From Chloroflexota bacterium (GTDB lineage: Bacteria; Chloroflexota; Anaerolineae; Aggregatilineales; Phototrophicaceae): a stretch of DNA of 64,000 nucleotides. Positions 53,263 to 63,379 of the stretch are shown here, piece by piece (position 1 is the stretch's first letter; each line of letters opens with the position of its first letter). The position numbers and the translations under genes are program-made. A model generated the notes under the pieces. It had not been told where the DNA came from and did not search any database. It was given only the letters and a program-made list of their open reading frames with translations. The stretch is taken from assembly GCA_016223085.1 (NCBI GenBank), contig JACRPS010000003.1, positions 1,236,274-1,300,273 on the forward strand, given 5' to 3'.

Positions 53263-55533
53263 TTACTTCACCCGCAGCGGGCGCATCCCGTTGAGCGTGA
53301 CCAGCAGCGACATACCCATGTCGGCAAACACGGCCATCCACAACGAGCCAAACCCGGCCACCGCCAGCAGCATAAACAGCAGCTTTACGCCCAGGCTGAT
53401 GGTGATGTTCTGCCGGATGACGCCGCGCGCGAACCGCGACAGGCGAATCGCGTACGGAAGCTGCTTGAGGTCGTCGGCCATCAGCGCCACGTCCGCCGTT
53501 TCGAGCGCCTGGGCGCTGCCCGCCCCGCCCATCGCCACGCCAACCGAGGCCGCCGCCAGCGCGGGCGTATCGTTCACGCCGTCGCCCACCATCGCCACCG
53601 CACCGTAATCGCGCTGCAACGCCTGCACCGCGTCCACCTTATCGGCGGGCAGCAGATTGGCGCGGGCGTCGGTTACACCCACTTCGCGGGCAATTGCGTC
53701 GGCGACGGCCTGATTGTCGCCGGTCAGCATCACCGTGTGCAGACCAAGCGCCCTTAGCTCCTGCACCACGTCGCGGCTGTCGGCGCGTGGCTGGTCCGCC
53801 ACGCTGATAAACCCGCGCACCCGGTCGCCATCGCACAGCAGCATGGTCGTCTGGCCGCGCGCTTCGGCGGCATCAATCAGGTCGCACAAGTCCTGTGTAT
53901 GGGGATGTTCGCGCTCAAACAGGCTGTGGCTGCCAACGGTCACGGTTTTGCCGTTGACACGCCCCTGCACGCCGCGCCCGCTTAATACGGTAACAGATTC
54001 GGCAGGTGTATACTGAGTCTGCAAATCGCGCTCCTCGGCAGCACGAACAATCGCCTGCGCTAACGGGTGCGCGCTGCGCTTTTCGACCGCCGCCGCCAGC
54101 GCCAGCACGTCGTCACATTGGTCACATGTTTCGCCGGATTCGCAGTCCACCGAACGAGCCTGTGTCACCACCGGCTGGCCCCGGGTGAGCGTGCCGGTTT
54201 TGTCAAACGCGACCGCCTTCACTTCACCCAGCGCTTCCAGGTACGCGCCGCCTTTAATCAGCACGCCGCGCCGCGCCGCAGCCGTAATGGCGCTGATGAT
54301 GGTCACCGGCGTGCTGATGACCAGCGAACACGGGCAGGCGATCACCAGCAGTTCCAGCGCCCGGTACAGCCAGCCCTGCGTCACGCCGGGAACGTCGTAA
54401 AACGGCGCGTTGAACAGTAGCGGTGGCCCAAACGCCACCAGCAGCGCGGCGACCACCACGCCGGGCGTGTAATAGCGGGCGAACCGGTCAATGATGCGCT
54501 GGCTGGGGGCGCGCACGCCCTGCGCTTCTTCCACCAGCCTGATGATGCGGCTAAGCGTATTATCCGCCGCCAGCCGCGTGACGCGGATTTCCAGCGCGCC
54601 GTCACCGTTGATCGTTCCGGCGTAAACTTCCGCGCCAATATTCTTGTGAACCGGGATGCTCTCACCCGTGATCGGCGCCTGATTGACGCCGCTTTCGCCC
54701 GCCGTCACTTCGCCATCCATCGGGATACGCTCGCCCGGTTTGACGAGGATGGTGTCGCCAATGCGCAGGGCTTCGACCGGCACGACTTCCTCGTGCATCG
54801 GCTTTTTGTCGCTTGCAGGCGCAAGGGGAATCGCGTCCAGTGAGATTAATGAGCCAGAAGCAGCCGGCGGAATGGATGGCATAGGCGTTAATCGCACGGC
54901 CTGCGCCGGCGCGAGTTCCATCAGGCTGCGCAGGCTGTTGCGGGCGCGGTCGGCGGTGTAGCCTTCGAGCGCCTCGCCGACCGCGAACAGGAAAATCACG
55001 GTCGCGGCCTCGGCGGTTTCGTGAATCAAAATCGCGCCGACGGCGGCAATCGTCATCAGCAGGTTGATGTTGAAATCCCGGTTGATAACGAGCGTTCGCA
55101 GGCCGCTGCGGGCGACGGGATAGCCGGCGATCAGCGTGGCGGCAATATACAGCGCGTCCACGACCGGCGCGCTCAGGCCGAGCAGCGCGCCCAGCAGCGC
55201 CAGCACCAGCACCGCGCCGCCGATCACGGCCAGCCGCGTTTCGTCCCGCGCCAGCAGGTAGCGGATGAAGCCGGAAACCCCTCCTGATTGGGATTGTAGG
55301 GACACGATATATCGTGTCCCTACGGCCTCATCATTCTCAATCGTCTTACCCAGCGCCTCGACGCGCTGCCGGAGCGTTTCAAACGGCACGTCGCCATCCA
55401 GGTGCATCTTGCTGGTGGCGAAGTCCACGCGCACGGCCTGCACGCCGTCCAGCTTGCCGACGCCGGTTTCGACCTCGCGGGCACAGTTGGCGCAGTCCAT
55501 GCCACCGATGTGATAGGTTTTGCTGTGAGCCAT
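53263..55533 (-). CDS. Heavy-metal P1B-type ATPase (Zn/Cd type) with repeat insert
   Basis: 756 aa from ATG 55533 (AAAGGTGA upstream). HMA domain with HIGGMDCANCAREVE. Metal site CPCSLVISTP in the sixth membrane helix, DKTGTLT phosphorylation site, HP motif SAHPLAQAI, and VGDGVNDTPALAAASVGVAM. The order and C-P-C with the following I-S-T-P-V-T fit ZntA/CadA-like Zn2+/Cd2+ exporters. Residues 71-79 (VGTRYIVSL) come from palindrome copy 20, between HMA and the first membrane helix. A likely ArsR/SmtB-type operator precedes it. Confidence 0.93.
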   Translation of the reverse strand: MAHSKTYHIGGMDCANCAREVETGVGKLDGVQAVRVDFATSKMHLDGDVPFETLRQRVEALGKTIENDEAVGTRYIVSLQSQSGGVSGFIRYLLARDETRLAVIGGAVLVLALLGALLGLSAPVVDALYIAATLIAGYPVARSGLRTLVINRDFNINLLMTIAAVGAILIHETAEAATVIFLFAVGEALEGYTADRARNSLRSLMELAPAQAVRLTPMPSIPPAASGSLISLDAIPLAPASDKKPMHEEVVPVEALRIGDTILVKPGERIPMDGEVTAGESGVNQAPITGESIPVHKNIGAEVYAGTINGDGALEIRVTRLAADNTLSRIIRLVEEAQGVRAPSQRIIDRFARYYTPGVVVAALLVAFGPPLLFNAPFYDVPGVTQGWLYRALELLVIACPCSLVISTPVTIISAITAAARRGVLIKGGAYLEALGEVKAVAFDKTGTLTRGQPVVTQARSVDCESGETCDQCDDVLALAAAVEKRSAHPLAQAIVRAAEERDLQTQYTPAESVTVLSGRGVQGRVNGKTVTVGSHSLFEREHPHTQDLCDLIDAAEARGQTTMLLCDGDRVRGFISVADQPRADSRDVVQELRALGLHTVMLTGDNQAVADAIAREVGVTDARANLLPADKVDAVQALQRDYGAVAMVGDGVNDTPALAAASVGVAMGGAGSAQALETADVALMADDLKQLPYAIRLSRFARGVIRQNITISLGVKLLFMLLAVAGFGSLWMAVFADMGMSLLVTLNGMRPLRVK
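55296..55323. repeat. Palindrome copy 20, inserted in frame in the metal ATPase gene
   Basis: Perfect; arms GTAGGGACACGATA and TATCGTGTCCCTAC. Translated as VGTRYIVSL. Confidence 0.93.
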
Positions 55534-55567
55534 CACTCACCTTTGATGTAAAAGATACCTTGTCTCA

Positions 55568-55591
55568 ATATATGAACCGTCGCTCATATAT
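55568..55591. promoter_or_regulatory. ArsR/SmtB-like operator
   Basis: ATATATGA and TCATATAT flank 8 nt (ACCGTCGC). The TGA...TCA dyad with AT flanks is the usual site of ArsR/SmtB metal sensors. No such regulator is encoded in the window. Confidence 0.5.
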
Positions 55592-55686
55592 ATGCTTTCA
55601 CTATACTGTAGGACGCTGGAAACGTCAATCGCCTTACAGCAGACCATCAGAAAATAGTGTGTTAAATGGGGGCAGAAAACGGGATT

Positions 55687-56718
55687 TCAGAAAGCATTAG
55701 ACGGAGGCTGTTGAATTACAGAATATTCCCAACCATCGTCTCTTTCAGTTGCTTTCTTAGTGTTCGGGTCGAGAATACCTTCGTTCAACATTTTTTCGAT
55801 AAAGCGGGTTGCCCTTTCTGGCTTGAGTAAAAGCTGCCAGCGCAGATCGAAGGCTGAAGCTTTACTATTTTCTCGAACTAAGTGTACGGCCTCTTTATAA
55901 AGTTCATCTTCGATGATTCTATCGTCAGTACCATGCAAAAGCTGGTATTTATCTTCTAACTGCCATGCTTCTCTTTCTGCATTTTGTTGAGATTCTATAA
56001 TTTTCTTAACATCATTGTTTGCTTCACCTTCTATATTTTGATATTTTTGAGATATTAGAATGCGCTTTCTTTTTAGCAAGAATTCTTTTTCTGAACTGTG
56101 CGCTGCGGATTGTAAATCAAGCTCAATTGCCAAAAGTTCCAAATCCTGTTCGGCATCACGTTCAGCCTTCAAATATGCTATAACATCGTTATTTTGCTCG
56201 GCTTTATATAACTCTTCCTCCAACTTTTCCATCCTCCACTTGCGTTTTAGTTCATACTCCTTTTGTTGTTTTCCCTTCATAGCAGGTGAAGCCGATAAAT
56301 CTGTTGACAGAGTAGTTGAGTTTAGATGTGCGTTGACAGCTAAAATAAGTTGCTGCATTTGGGAGTCATAATGTGAGCGTATATCAATTCGTTGAGTAAG
56401 TATTAGACTAGAAGGAACAGCATCGCGTTCGCTCCCCCGTGCTAATACTGGAAAAAACCTAACACCCCAGTTTTCAGCAAAACTAATCTCTTCACGAACA
56501 TAGCGTGAGCCGGCAGCGTCAGGAGATAAGATAACAACAAGACAACATGAATGTTTAATCGCTTCTTCAATAGCTAATCTCCAATCGGCTGTCCCAGGTT
56601 CAATGCCTTCATCCGTCCAAACACCTAAGCCAGCAGTACGTAAGCTATCGCGTACTTGCCGCATAACTACACTGTCTTTGTGACTATAGCTTAAAAAAAC
56701 GTCGTGTTTGTAATCCAT
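55687..56718 (-). CDS. TIR domain protein with coiled coil and FtsK-gamma-like winged helix
   Basis: 343 aa from ATG 56718. TIR domain (residues 1-130): YKHDVFLSYSHKDSVVMRQV, LGVWTDEGIEPGTADWRLAI, EEAIKHSCCLVVILSPDA, and REEISFAENWGVRFFPV. The Glu in AIEEAI is at the usual NADase position. Residues 160-265 form a long charged coiled coil. Residues 270-330 (DELYKEAVHLVRENSKASAF, then ERATRFIEKMLNEGILDP) align with the DNA-binding gamma domain of FtsK (LYDxAVxFV...RAARIIxxMxxxGIV). The gene is AT-rich compared with all neighbours. Immune effector or DNA-bound sensor is the inference. Confidence 0.82.
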   Translation of the reverse strand: MDYKHDVFLSYSHKDSVVMRQVRDSLRTAGLGVWTDEGIEPGTADWRLAIEEAIKHSCCLVVILSPDAAGSRYVREEISFAENWGVRFFPVLARGSERDAVPSSLILTQRIDIRSHYDSQMQQLILAVNAHLNSTTLSTDLSASPAMKGKQQKEYELKRKWRMEKLEEELYKAEQNNDVIAYLKAERDAEQDLELLAIELDLQSAAHSSEKEFLLKRKRILISQKYQNIEGEANNDVKKIIESQQNAEREAWQLEDKYQLLHGTDDRIIEDELYKEAVHLVRENSKASAFDLRWQLLLKPERATRFIEKMLNEGILDPNTKKATERDDGWEYSVIQQPPSNAF

Positions 56719-56788
56719 AGCGGTTTCTGGCAGAAGAGTCCATGTAACGATAATATTATAGCTGAAATCGAGTTTTCGAGGGACTCTC

Positions 56789-57007
56789 ATGGCAAGCGAA
56801 CGAATCGGAGATTGGACGAAAGAAGAATTAAAAGCATATATTCTTGAAGTCATTGAAGAACGTTTGCAGCAAGGCTTTTCCTACACCCAAGAAAGTGACA
56901 ACCGATCACCGAAAGAAGTTTTCGAGTCTATTCAGAAGAACAGACTTAAGCGCAAGCCCGGACAACCATCAACTCTCCAAATGCTTCGAGAAGATCGTGA
57001 CCGCTAA
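56789..57007 (+). CDS. Orphan antitoxin-like small protein
   Basis: 72 aa; GAGGG 6 nt before ATG 56789. Helix-rich: WTKEELKAYILEVIEERLQQ, then SPKEVFESIQKNRLK and TLQMLREDRDR. The last motif is typical of small antitoxins paired with PIN toxins in cyanobacteria and Chloroflexota. No PIN gene follows; the LutB-like gene begins 48 bp later. AT-rich like the TIR gene it diverges from, so both may have arrived together. Confidence 0.6.
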   Translation: MASERIGDWTKEELKAYILEVIEERLQQGFSYTQESDNRSPKEVFESIQKNRLKRKPGQPSTLQMLREDRDR

Positions 57008-57055
57008 CGACTTTCCCGAATTCACCGAATCCGATTAAAGCAGGACACCGCCATC

Positions 57056-58462
57056 ATGGACATGAACCCCAACCAGTTTAACCAGCAGGCCGTGATCGCG
57101 CTGGAGGACATTCAGCTCCAAACCGCGCTCACTCGTGGCACGGGCAACGCCGACAGCCGCCGCCGGGGAGCGATGGCCGAACTCGACGACCCCTACGCGC
57201 TGCGGATGCAGGGGCGCAGCGCGCGGCTGCGCGGGCTGGCCGATCTGCCGGACTTGCTGGAACAGGTCGAGCGCAAGGTGACGGCCAACGGCGGGCATGT
57301 CCTGTGGGCGACTGATGCCGCCGAAGCCAACCAGCACGTGCTGAACATCTGCCGCCGGCACGACCTCAAGCGCGGCGTCAAAAGCAAAAGCATGGTGACG
57401 GAAGAAATCGGCCTGCTGCCGTTTTTGAAGCCGCACGGCATTGAGATGGTTGAAACCGACCTGGGCGAGTACATCGTCCAGTTGAGCGAGAGTCACCCCA
57501 GCCACATCATCATGCCGGTGATGCACATGACCAAGGAACAGGTGCGCGACCTGTTCATGGAAAAATTGGGAATGCCCTATACCGAACTGCCGTCCGACAT
57601 GACGGCCTGGGCACGCCAAACGCTGCGCGACGAGTACCTGCAAGCCGACTTTGGCATGAGCGGCGGCAACTTCATCATCGCGGAAACCGGCACGGTGGTG
57701 ATCGTTACCAACGAGGGCAACGGGCGGCTGTGTACGTCCATCCCGCCGATTCATATTGCGATGGTCGGCATCGAGAAAGTGATTCCAACCTGGGAAGATT
57801 TCGCCTGCCTGCTGCAACTGCTGACGCGCAGCGGCACGGGTCAGCGGCTTTCGGTGTACGTCAACGCCTTCAACGGCCCGGCGCGCGCTGGCGAACCGGA
57901 TGGCCCGCAGGAATTTTACCTGGTGCTGGTGGATAACGGACGCAGCGACATTTACGCCAGCGAATACACCGAGGCGCTGGCCTGCATCCGCTGCGGCGCG
58001 TGTTTAAACGCCTGCCCCGTTTATAAAAATGTCGGCGGCCACGCTTACGGCGCGATCTACCCCGGACCGATTGGCGCGGTCATTACGCCGCTGCTCAAGG
58101 GCAAGGAAAACGCCGTGCCGCTGCCGTTTGCGTCGTCGCTGTGCGGCGCGTGTAAAGAGGCGTGCCCGGTCGAAATTGACCTGCCGTACCTGCTGTTGAA
58201 GCTGCGCCGCGATTTGCAGGCGGAGCAGGACCCGCTGTGGCAACTGGGCATGAAGGCTTACGGCTTCGGCATGAGCCACCCGCTGCTGTACGAACTGGGC
58301 GGCAAGGTCGCCAGCCTGGGCAGCAACGCCCTTGCTTCAATACAGGGCGGCGACCACATAAACAGCCTGCCGTCGCTGCTGGCGGGCTGGACGGACACCC
58401 GCGATTTTCCGCCGTTCAGCGGCGAGAGCTTCCGCGACTGGTGGAAAAAGAACCGAGCCTAA
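57056..58462 (+). CDS. LutB/LldF-type iron-sulfur protein (LUD domain)
   Basis: 468 aa. N-terminal LUD domain (VTANGGHVLWATDAAEAN; KSKSMVTEEIGL; and EYIVQLSESHPSHIIMP), then ADFGMSGGNFIIAETGTVV and STGNGR-like NEGNGRLCTSIPP. C-terminal ferredoxin-type 4Fe-4S clusters: CIRCGACLNACPVY and CGACKEACPVEI. In LutABC (lactate oxidation to pyruvate) it is the electron-carrying middle subunit. Neither lutA nor lutC is adjacent, which is unusual. Confidence 0.9.
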   Translation: MDMNPNQFNQQAVIALEDIQLQTALTRGTGNADSRRRGAMAELDDPYALRMQGRSARLRGLADLPDLLEQVERKVTANGGHVLWATDAAEANQHVLNICRRHDLKRGVKSKSMVTEEIGLLPFLKPHGIEMVETDLGEYIVQLSESHPSHIIMPVMHMTKEQVRDLFMEKLGMPYTELPSDMTAWARQTLRDEYLQADFGMSGGNFIIAETGTVVIVTNEGNGRLCTSIPPIHIAMVGIEKVIPTWEDFACLLQLLTRSGTGQRLSVYVNAFNGPARAGEPDGPQEFYLVLVDNGRSDIYASEYTEALACIRCGACLNACPVYKNVGGHAYGAIYPGPIGAVITPLLKGKENAVPLPFASSLCGACKEACPVEIDLPYLLLKLRRDLQAEQDPLWQLGMKAYGFGMSHPLLYELGGKVASLGSNALASIQGGDHINSLPSLLAGWTDTRDFPPFSGESFRDWWKKNRA

Positions 58463-58475
58463 TCATTCCTATGAA

Positions 58476-58546
58476 CCGGCAAGAACGCAAAGGACGCCAA
58501 GAGTTTAGGGAATAGCTTCTTGGCGTTCCTGGCGTCATGGCGGTTT
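58476..58546. repeat. Inverted CGCCAAGA/TCTTGGCG repeat
   Basis: The left arm (58476-58503, CGCCAAGAG) and right arm (58516-58546, CTTCTTGGCG) form a long imperfect hairpin after the LutB-like gene. Same unit as 33481-33506 and 20604-20631. Confidence 0.75.
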
Positions 58547-58621
58547 GGCTTCTCCTCGCAACCTTTTCCCCATCTTTTCGTATACTGTTAGAGGAAAACC
58601 AGAAACCATAGGGGAATCAGC

Positions 58622-59416
<795 letters not shown>

Positions 59417-59425
59417 GGGGCGGCC

Positions 59426-62266
59426 ATGCTTGAACAACTGAGGTTTTATATCCGGCACTCGCTCAACGATCTGCGGGTGAACGGCCAGCGCACCTTTTTT
59501 GCGCTGCTATGCATTGCCGCCGGTGTAGCGGCCATTGTCAGCCTGCAAACGCTGGCGGTGATGATCGGCTCGTCGCTCACCGGCAACCTGCAGGAGAACA
59601 ACCGGGGGGATATTCAGTTCCGACCCAGTCCGGCGGTGTTGTCGTCGCAGGCGACCGTGCAGCAGGGCGTGGACGCCGGCATCCTGATGAAGAACACTGC
59701 CTCGTTCATGGGACAGCAGATCGAAACCTATACCATCCGGGGGGAGGGCCTCCAGAAGATTCAAGCCTGGGCAGACGAAAACTTCCCCGGCCAGGTGCAG
59801 ATCACCTATCGCCAGCCGCTGGCACAGATGATGGAACTGTTCCTGGGCACAGGCAAGGGCGCGGCGATCACCGCGCCGGCTACCGGCAGGCAGGCGACAC
59901 AGGTATCGCCGATCATCATTGATGCGTCGGTGTATCCGTTTTACGGCGAAGTTATCACCACCGACGGCACGCCGCTAAACGACGCGCTGCGCGAACCAAC
60001 CAACATCGTTATCAGCGAACAGGTGGCGCAAACATTGGGCGTGAAGACGGGCGACACGGTGCAGATCAGCGGCGCGGACGGCACGTTTACCGTGCGCGGT
60101 GTGGTCGCTACCGAAATGGAGGTGAAAGACCCCTCATCGGGTGACGTGTTCGGCGCGCTGTTTGGCTTCTATTATCTCGATCTGCGGTCGCTGCCGCTGT
60201 TTGGCAGTGTGCCGCCGAACGCGGATCAGGTGTACATCAAACTGGCTGACCCGGCCCGCGTCGTCGAAATTGACCACGCACTGACACAGGCGTTCCCGTT
60301 CCTGACCACTCAAACTACCGAAACACTGCGCCAGAACTACACCGACCTGTCGCAAAACATCAACCAGTTGATGACGATCATGGGTCTGCTGTCGCTGCTG
60401 ATCGGCAGCATCGGCATCATCAACACGATGCAGGTGATCGTCCGGCGGCGCACGGTGGAAATCGCCGTGCTTAAGACGATGGGCTTGCAGGCCAACCAGG
60501 TCACGATCCTGTTTATGATCGAAGCCATCATCATGGGCGTGATCGGCAGCCTGGCCGGTATCGTGCTGGGCTGGGCGGCGGTGTTCCTCATTCGCGGTGC
60601 GGCGGAAACGCTGCTGGCAACCGATCTGCCGTTTGTGTTCGCGCCGCGCGCGGCGGTTAACGGCTTCGTCGTCGGCGTGCTGGTCACGGCCATTTTCGGC
60701 TTCCTGCCGACGCTGACGGCGGGACAGGTGCGCCCCGGTGTTGTGCTGCGCCCGCAGGATAACATTATTCCGCGCGCCGGGCGTGTGCGCACACTGCTGG
60801 CGCTGGTGGTCATCGTTGTTGTGCTGACGCTGGTGGCGCAGACCATCCTCGGCAGCCTGAATACTGCGTTTGCAGTCGTTGTGGGCGCGTTTATTGCCGC
60901 CGGATGGTTATATTTGCTGCTGTCGTTCCTGGTGTGGCTGGTCGGGCGTTTCTTCCCCTCATTGGGCATCGTTGACCTGAAAATCTCGCTGCGGCAAATG
61001 CTGGCCGGGCGGGGCCGCGCCGCGATCACGCTGCTGGCGCTGGTCGTCGGCGTGTTTTCGCTCAGCCTGATTACCCTGTTCGCGGACTCCATCGGCAACA
61101 TGCTGGAGTTTGCGATGAACCAGTCTGCCGGTGGCAACGTCATCGTTACGGCGGCGTCACCACAGCAGTTGGGACAGATCGAAACCATCCTCAAGGCCAT
61201 GCCGGAGGTGAAGGGCTACAAGGTCAATCAGGCCTACAATCTGCAACTGGCATCGGTCGAAGAACCCGACCCAAATAACCCTGGCCAGTACGTGACCGTG
61301 TCGCTGGATGAACTGAAGCAGCGGCTGGACGCTAACATGCGCTCGGCCATTCCCAATTTTGGCGGCGCGGCAGAACAGGTCGAAAACGTGAACTGGCTGG
61401 AAGTGCTGCAAAACGAACTCGGCAGAATTGGCGCGCGCGAGTTGGGCGACCTGCCAACCGATGCCAGCGTCGTGGCCGGGCGGCAGCTCTCCGCCGACGA
61501 TGCTAACCAGCCGGTGATGGTTATCACAGATAGCAGCCGCGTGCGGGCTGCCGGAATCAATGTCGGCGACCGGCTGACGTTCTCGTTCCCGGCAGGGCGT
61601 AATCCTCTCGGCGGGCAGACCACTACCGGCAACGATACCATCACCTTTGAAGTGATGGGCGCGGTGCAGGGGTCAAACATCAATACCGGCACCAACAATT
61701 CCAGCTACGCGCTGGCGTCGGCTTTCCCACCCAACCGGCAGCCAAGCAATATTACGATCGGCGTGGACATCCCCGACGACCAGGTGCCGGAACTGCGGCA
61801 GCAGCTTGCCCGCGTGCCGGGCGCATTCGCGCTGGAAACGGCCTTCATCAACCGGCTGCTGACCAGCCTGCTCGGCACGTTTACCGCTTTCCCGACGATG
61901 GTCGCGGCGCTCGGCCTGATCGTCGGCGGCATCGTCATCGCCAACTCGGTCGCGCTGACGACGCTGGAACGGCGGCGCGAGATCGCGGTGATGAAGTCGG
62001 TCGGCTTGCAGCGCGAGCGCGTGCTGTTCATGCTGCTGCTGGAAAACGGCGTGATGGGGTTGATCGGTGGTTTGATCGGCGTCGGCATCGGTCTGGTGAT
62101 GCTGACCGTGCTGGTGGCGACCATCAACGTACCTGGTTCAGCGCTGCCAGTTGGTACGGCGCTGCTGCTGATGCTGCTGTGCGTGGCGGTTGCGCTGCTC
62201 GCCGCCATGACAACGGCGTGGGGCGCGTCTGGCGAGAAGCCGCTGAACGTGCTGCGGTACGAGTAG
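59426..62266 (+). CDS. ABC transporter permease, double FtsX domain
   Basis: 946 aa. N-terminal helix LRVNGQRTFFALLCIAAGVAAIVSLQTLA, a large outside MacB-like domain, then three membrane segments with the FtsX core (INTMQVIVRRRTVEIAVLKTMGLQ). A second half has LKISLRQMLAGRGRAAITLL, another outside domain, and the C-terminal FtsX core (VALTTLERRREIAVMKSVGLQRERV). In total eight to ten helices, fused from two permease halves. Works with the ATPase upstream. Confidence 0.9.
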   Translation: MLEQLRFYIRHSLNDLRVNGQRTFFALLCIAAGVAAIVSLQTLAVMIGSSLTGNLQENNRGDIQFRPSPAVLSSQATVQQGVDAGILMKNTASFMGQQIETYTIRGEGLQKIQAWADENFPGQVQITYRQPLAQMMELFLGTGKGAAITAPATGRQATQVSPIIIDASVYPFYGEVITTDGTPLNDALREPTNIVISEQVAQTLGVKTGDTVQISGADGTFTVRGVVATEMEVKDPSSGDVFGALFGFYYLDLRSLPLFGSVPPNADQVYIKLADPARVVEIDHALTQAFPFLTTQTTETLRQNYTDLSQNINQLMTIMGLLSLLIGSIGIINTMQVIVRRRTVEIAVLKTMGLQANQVTILFMIEAIIMGVIGSLAGIVLGWAAVFLIRGAAETLLATDLPFVFAPRAAVNGFVVGVLVTAIFGFLPTLTAGQVRPGVVLRPQDNIIPRAGRVRTLLALVVIVVVLTLVAQTILGSLNTAFAVVVGAFIAAGWLYLLLSFLVWLVGRFFPSLGIVDLKISLRQMLAGRGRAAITLLALVVGVFSLSLITLFADSIGNMLEFAMNQSAGGNVIVTAASPQQLGQIETILKAMPEVKGYKVNQAYNLQLASVEEPDPNNPGQYVTVSLDELKQRLDANMRSAIPNFGGAAEQVENVNWLEVLQNELGRIGARELGDLPTDASVVAGRQLSADDANQPVMVITDSSRVRAAGINVGDRLTFSFPAGRNPLGGQTTTGNDTITFEVMGAVQGSNINTGTNNSSYALASAFPPNRQPSNITIGVDIPDDQVPELRQQLARVPGAFALETAFINRLLTSLLGTFTAFPTMVAALGLIVGGIVIANSVALTTLERRREIAVMKSVGLQRERVLFMLLLENGVMGLIGGLIGVGIGLVMLTVLVATINVPGSALPVGTALLLMLLCVAVALLAAMTTAWGASGEKPLNVLRYE

Positions 62267-62294
62267 AAATCAGATCAGTTCATTAACAGCAGGC

Positions 62295-62318
62295 AGGAGC
62301 ATCGTTCACGATGCTCCT
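62295..62318. repeat. Perfect-type hairpin after the ABC permease
   Basis: Arms AGGAGCATCG and CGATGCTCCT. A second palindrome (GCCCCGGGTTTAAACCCAGG) starts at 62339. No T-tract, so not a clear terminator. Confidence 0.6.
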
Positions 62319-62386
62319 ATGCCTCCCGTATCTGTATCGCCCCGGGTTTAAACCCAGGGCTGGCCGCCAGCGCCGCCGGACGATAG

Positions 62387-63367
62387 TCAGAGTACCGGCA
62401 GCCGCTGAAGCGAGCTATCCGTCAGCGTGTGAGCAATACCATAAGGCAGGTTATGACGCCGGGCGTATTCCGGCAGGTCGCGCAGGGTCTGGCGAATCAC
62501 GTCTGCCGGGATGTTCGTCAGCGGGATGTTACAGTCCAGCAACGCGCGCCGCAGTTCGGTAATGTCCTGCTCCTGCAACGCGGCCACCAGCAGAATCCCT
62601 GGCCCAACCAGATCGCCGTGTGGCAGCCCCTTCCCCATCACGTTCTCAACCGAATAGGCGAAGATATGTTCGCTGCCCTCCTCCGGGCGCGAATGGCCGG
62701 TCTGATTGCAGAGCTGCACCTCCAGCGCCAGGCAGTCGAGCAGTTGCTTCAACCCTTCCCGGTCGCCGCGTCCGGCGGCTTCGGCGCAGTCCAGTGAGCC
62801 GCGCAGGATACCCTGGGCAATCTGGTCAACGTAAGGGATATAGGCCGTCGCCGGGGTAAGCTGGCCGCAGTCGTGGGCAAAGCGCCAGTCCCACAGACCG
62901 GTGGCGATGGATAACACATCGCAGATACCGGCAGCACGAATCGACGCCGGGCCAGCCGCGATCACCTCAAAATCCAAGATCAGCCTGTCCGGCGGTTTTG
63001 TCTCGATGTAATACACGCAGCCATCGCGGCGCACGCCTGATGCCCAGGTGAGAAAGGCATCTACCGAGACGGCGGTTGGCACGCAGACGAGGGGCAGATC
63101 GTGTGTCACCGCCAGATACTTGGCCGTGTCTACCGCCAGCCCGCCGCCCACCGCGTAGATCACCTCGCCCCGCAGGTCTGCACCGTGTTGGTCCCAGTAA
63201 TCCCGGCTGGCTTCGCGGGGTTCAAACCGCCAGACGACATTCAGGCGCAGCCGTTCCTTGACCGCCTCCCACGCCGGCCCGCCGTACACCAGCGCCACCG
63301 GGCGTGACTCAGCCACCTCACGCAGCGGCATATAGTCCGTTTTCGGGAGCATCCAGACGTGATCCAT
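62387..63367 (-). CDS. Glycerol-1-phosphate dehydrogenase-like (AraM/EgsA type) enzyme
   Basis: 326 aa. NAD loop VIYAVGGGLAVDTAKYLA, substrate/metal regions CVPTAVSVDAFLTWASGV, RAAGICDVLSIATGLWDW, RPEEGSEHIFAYSVEN and LPHGDLVGPGILL (metal His). The order G-S-E-H...H-G matches sn-glycerol-1-phosphate dehydrogenases. Bacterial AraM forms act on glycerol-1-phosphate; related enzymes make 2-deoxy-scyllo-inosose or dehydroquinate. With cupin and DegT genes at its 5' side, a sugar or cyclitol pathway is possible. Confidence 0.82.
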   Translation of the reverse strand: MDHVWMLPKTDYMPLREVAESRPVALVYGGPAWEAVKERLRLNVVWRFEPREASRDYWDQHGADLRGEVIYAVGGGLAVDTAKYLAVTHDLPLVCVPTAVSVDAFLTWASGVRRDGCVYYIETKPPDRLILDFEVIAAGPASIRAAGICDVLSIATGLWDWRFAHDCGQLTPATAYIPYVDQIAQGILRGSLDCAEAAGRGDREGLKQLLDCLALEVQLCNQTGHSRPEEGSEHIFAYSVENVMGKGLPHGDLVGPGILLVAALQEQDITELRRALLDCNIPLTNIPADVIRQTLRDLPEYARRHNLPYGIAHTLTDSSLQRLPVL

Positions 63368-63379
63368 ACACCCTCGCGT

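Noticed and set aside
57008-57055. PIN toxin downstream of the antitoxin-like gene
   Set aside because: Only 48 bp remain before the LutB-like start; no toxin fragment can be recognised.
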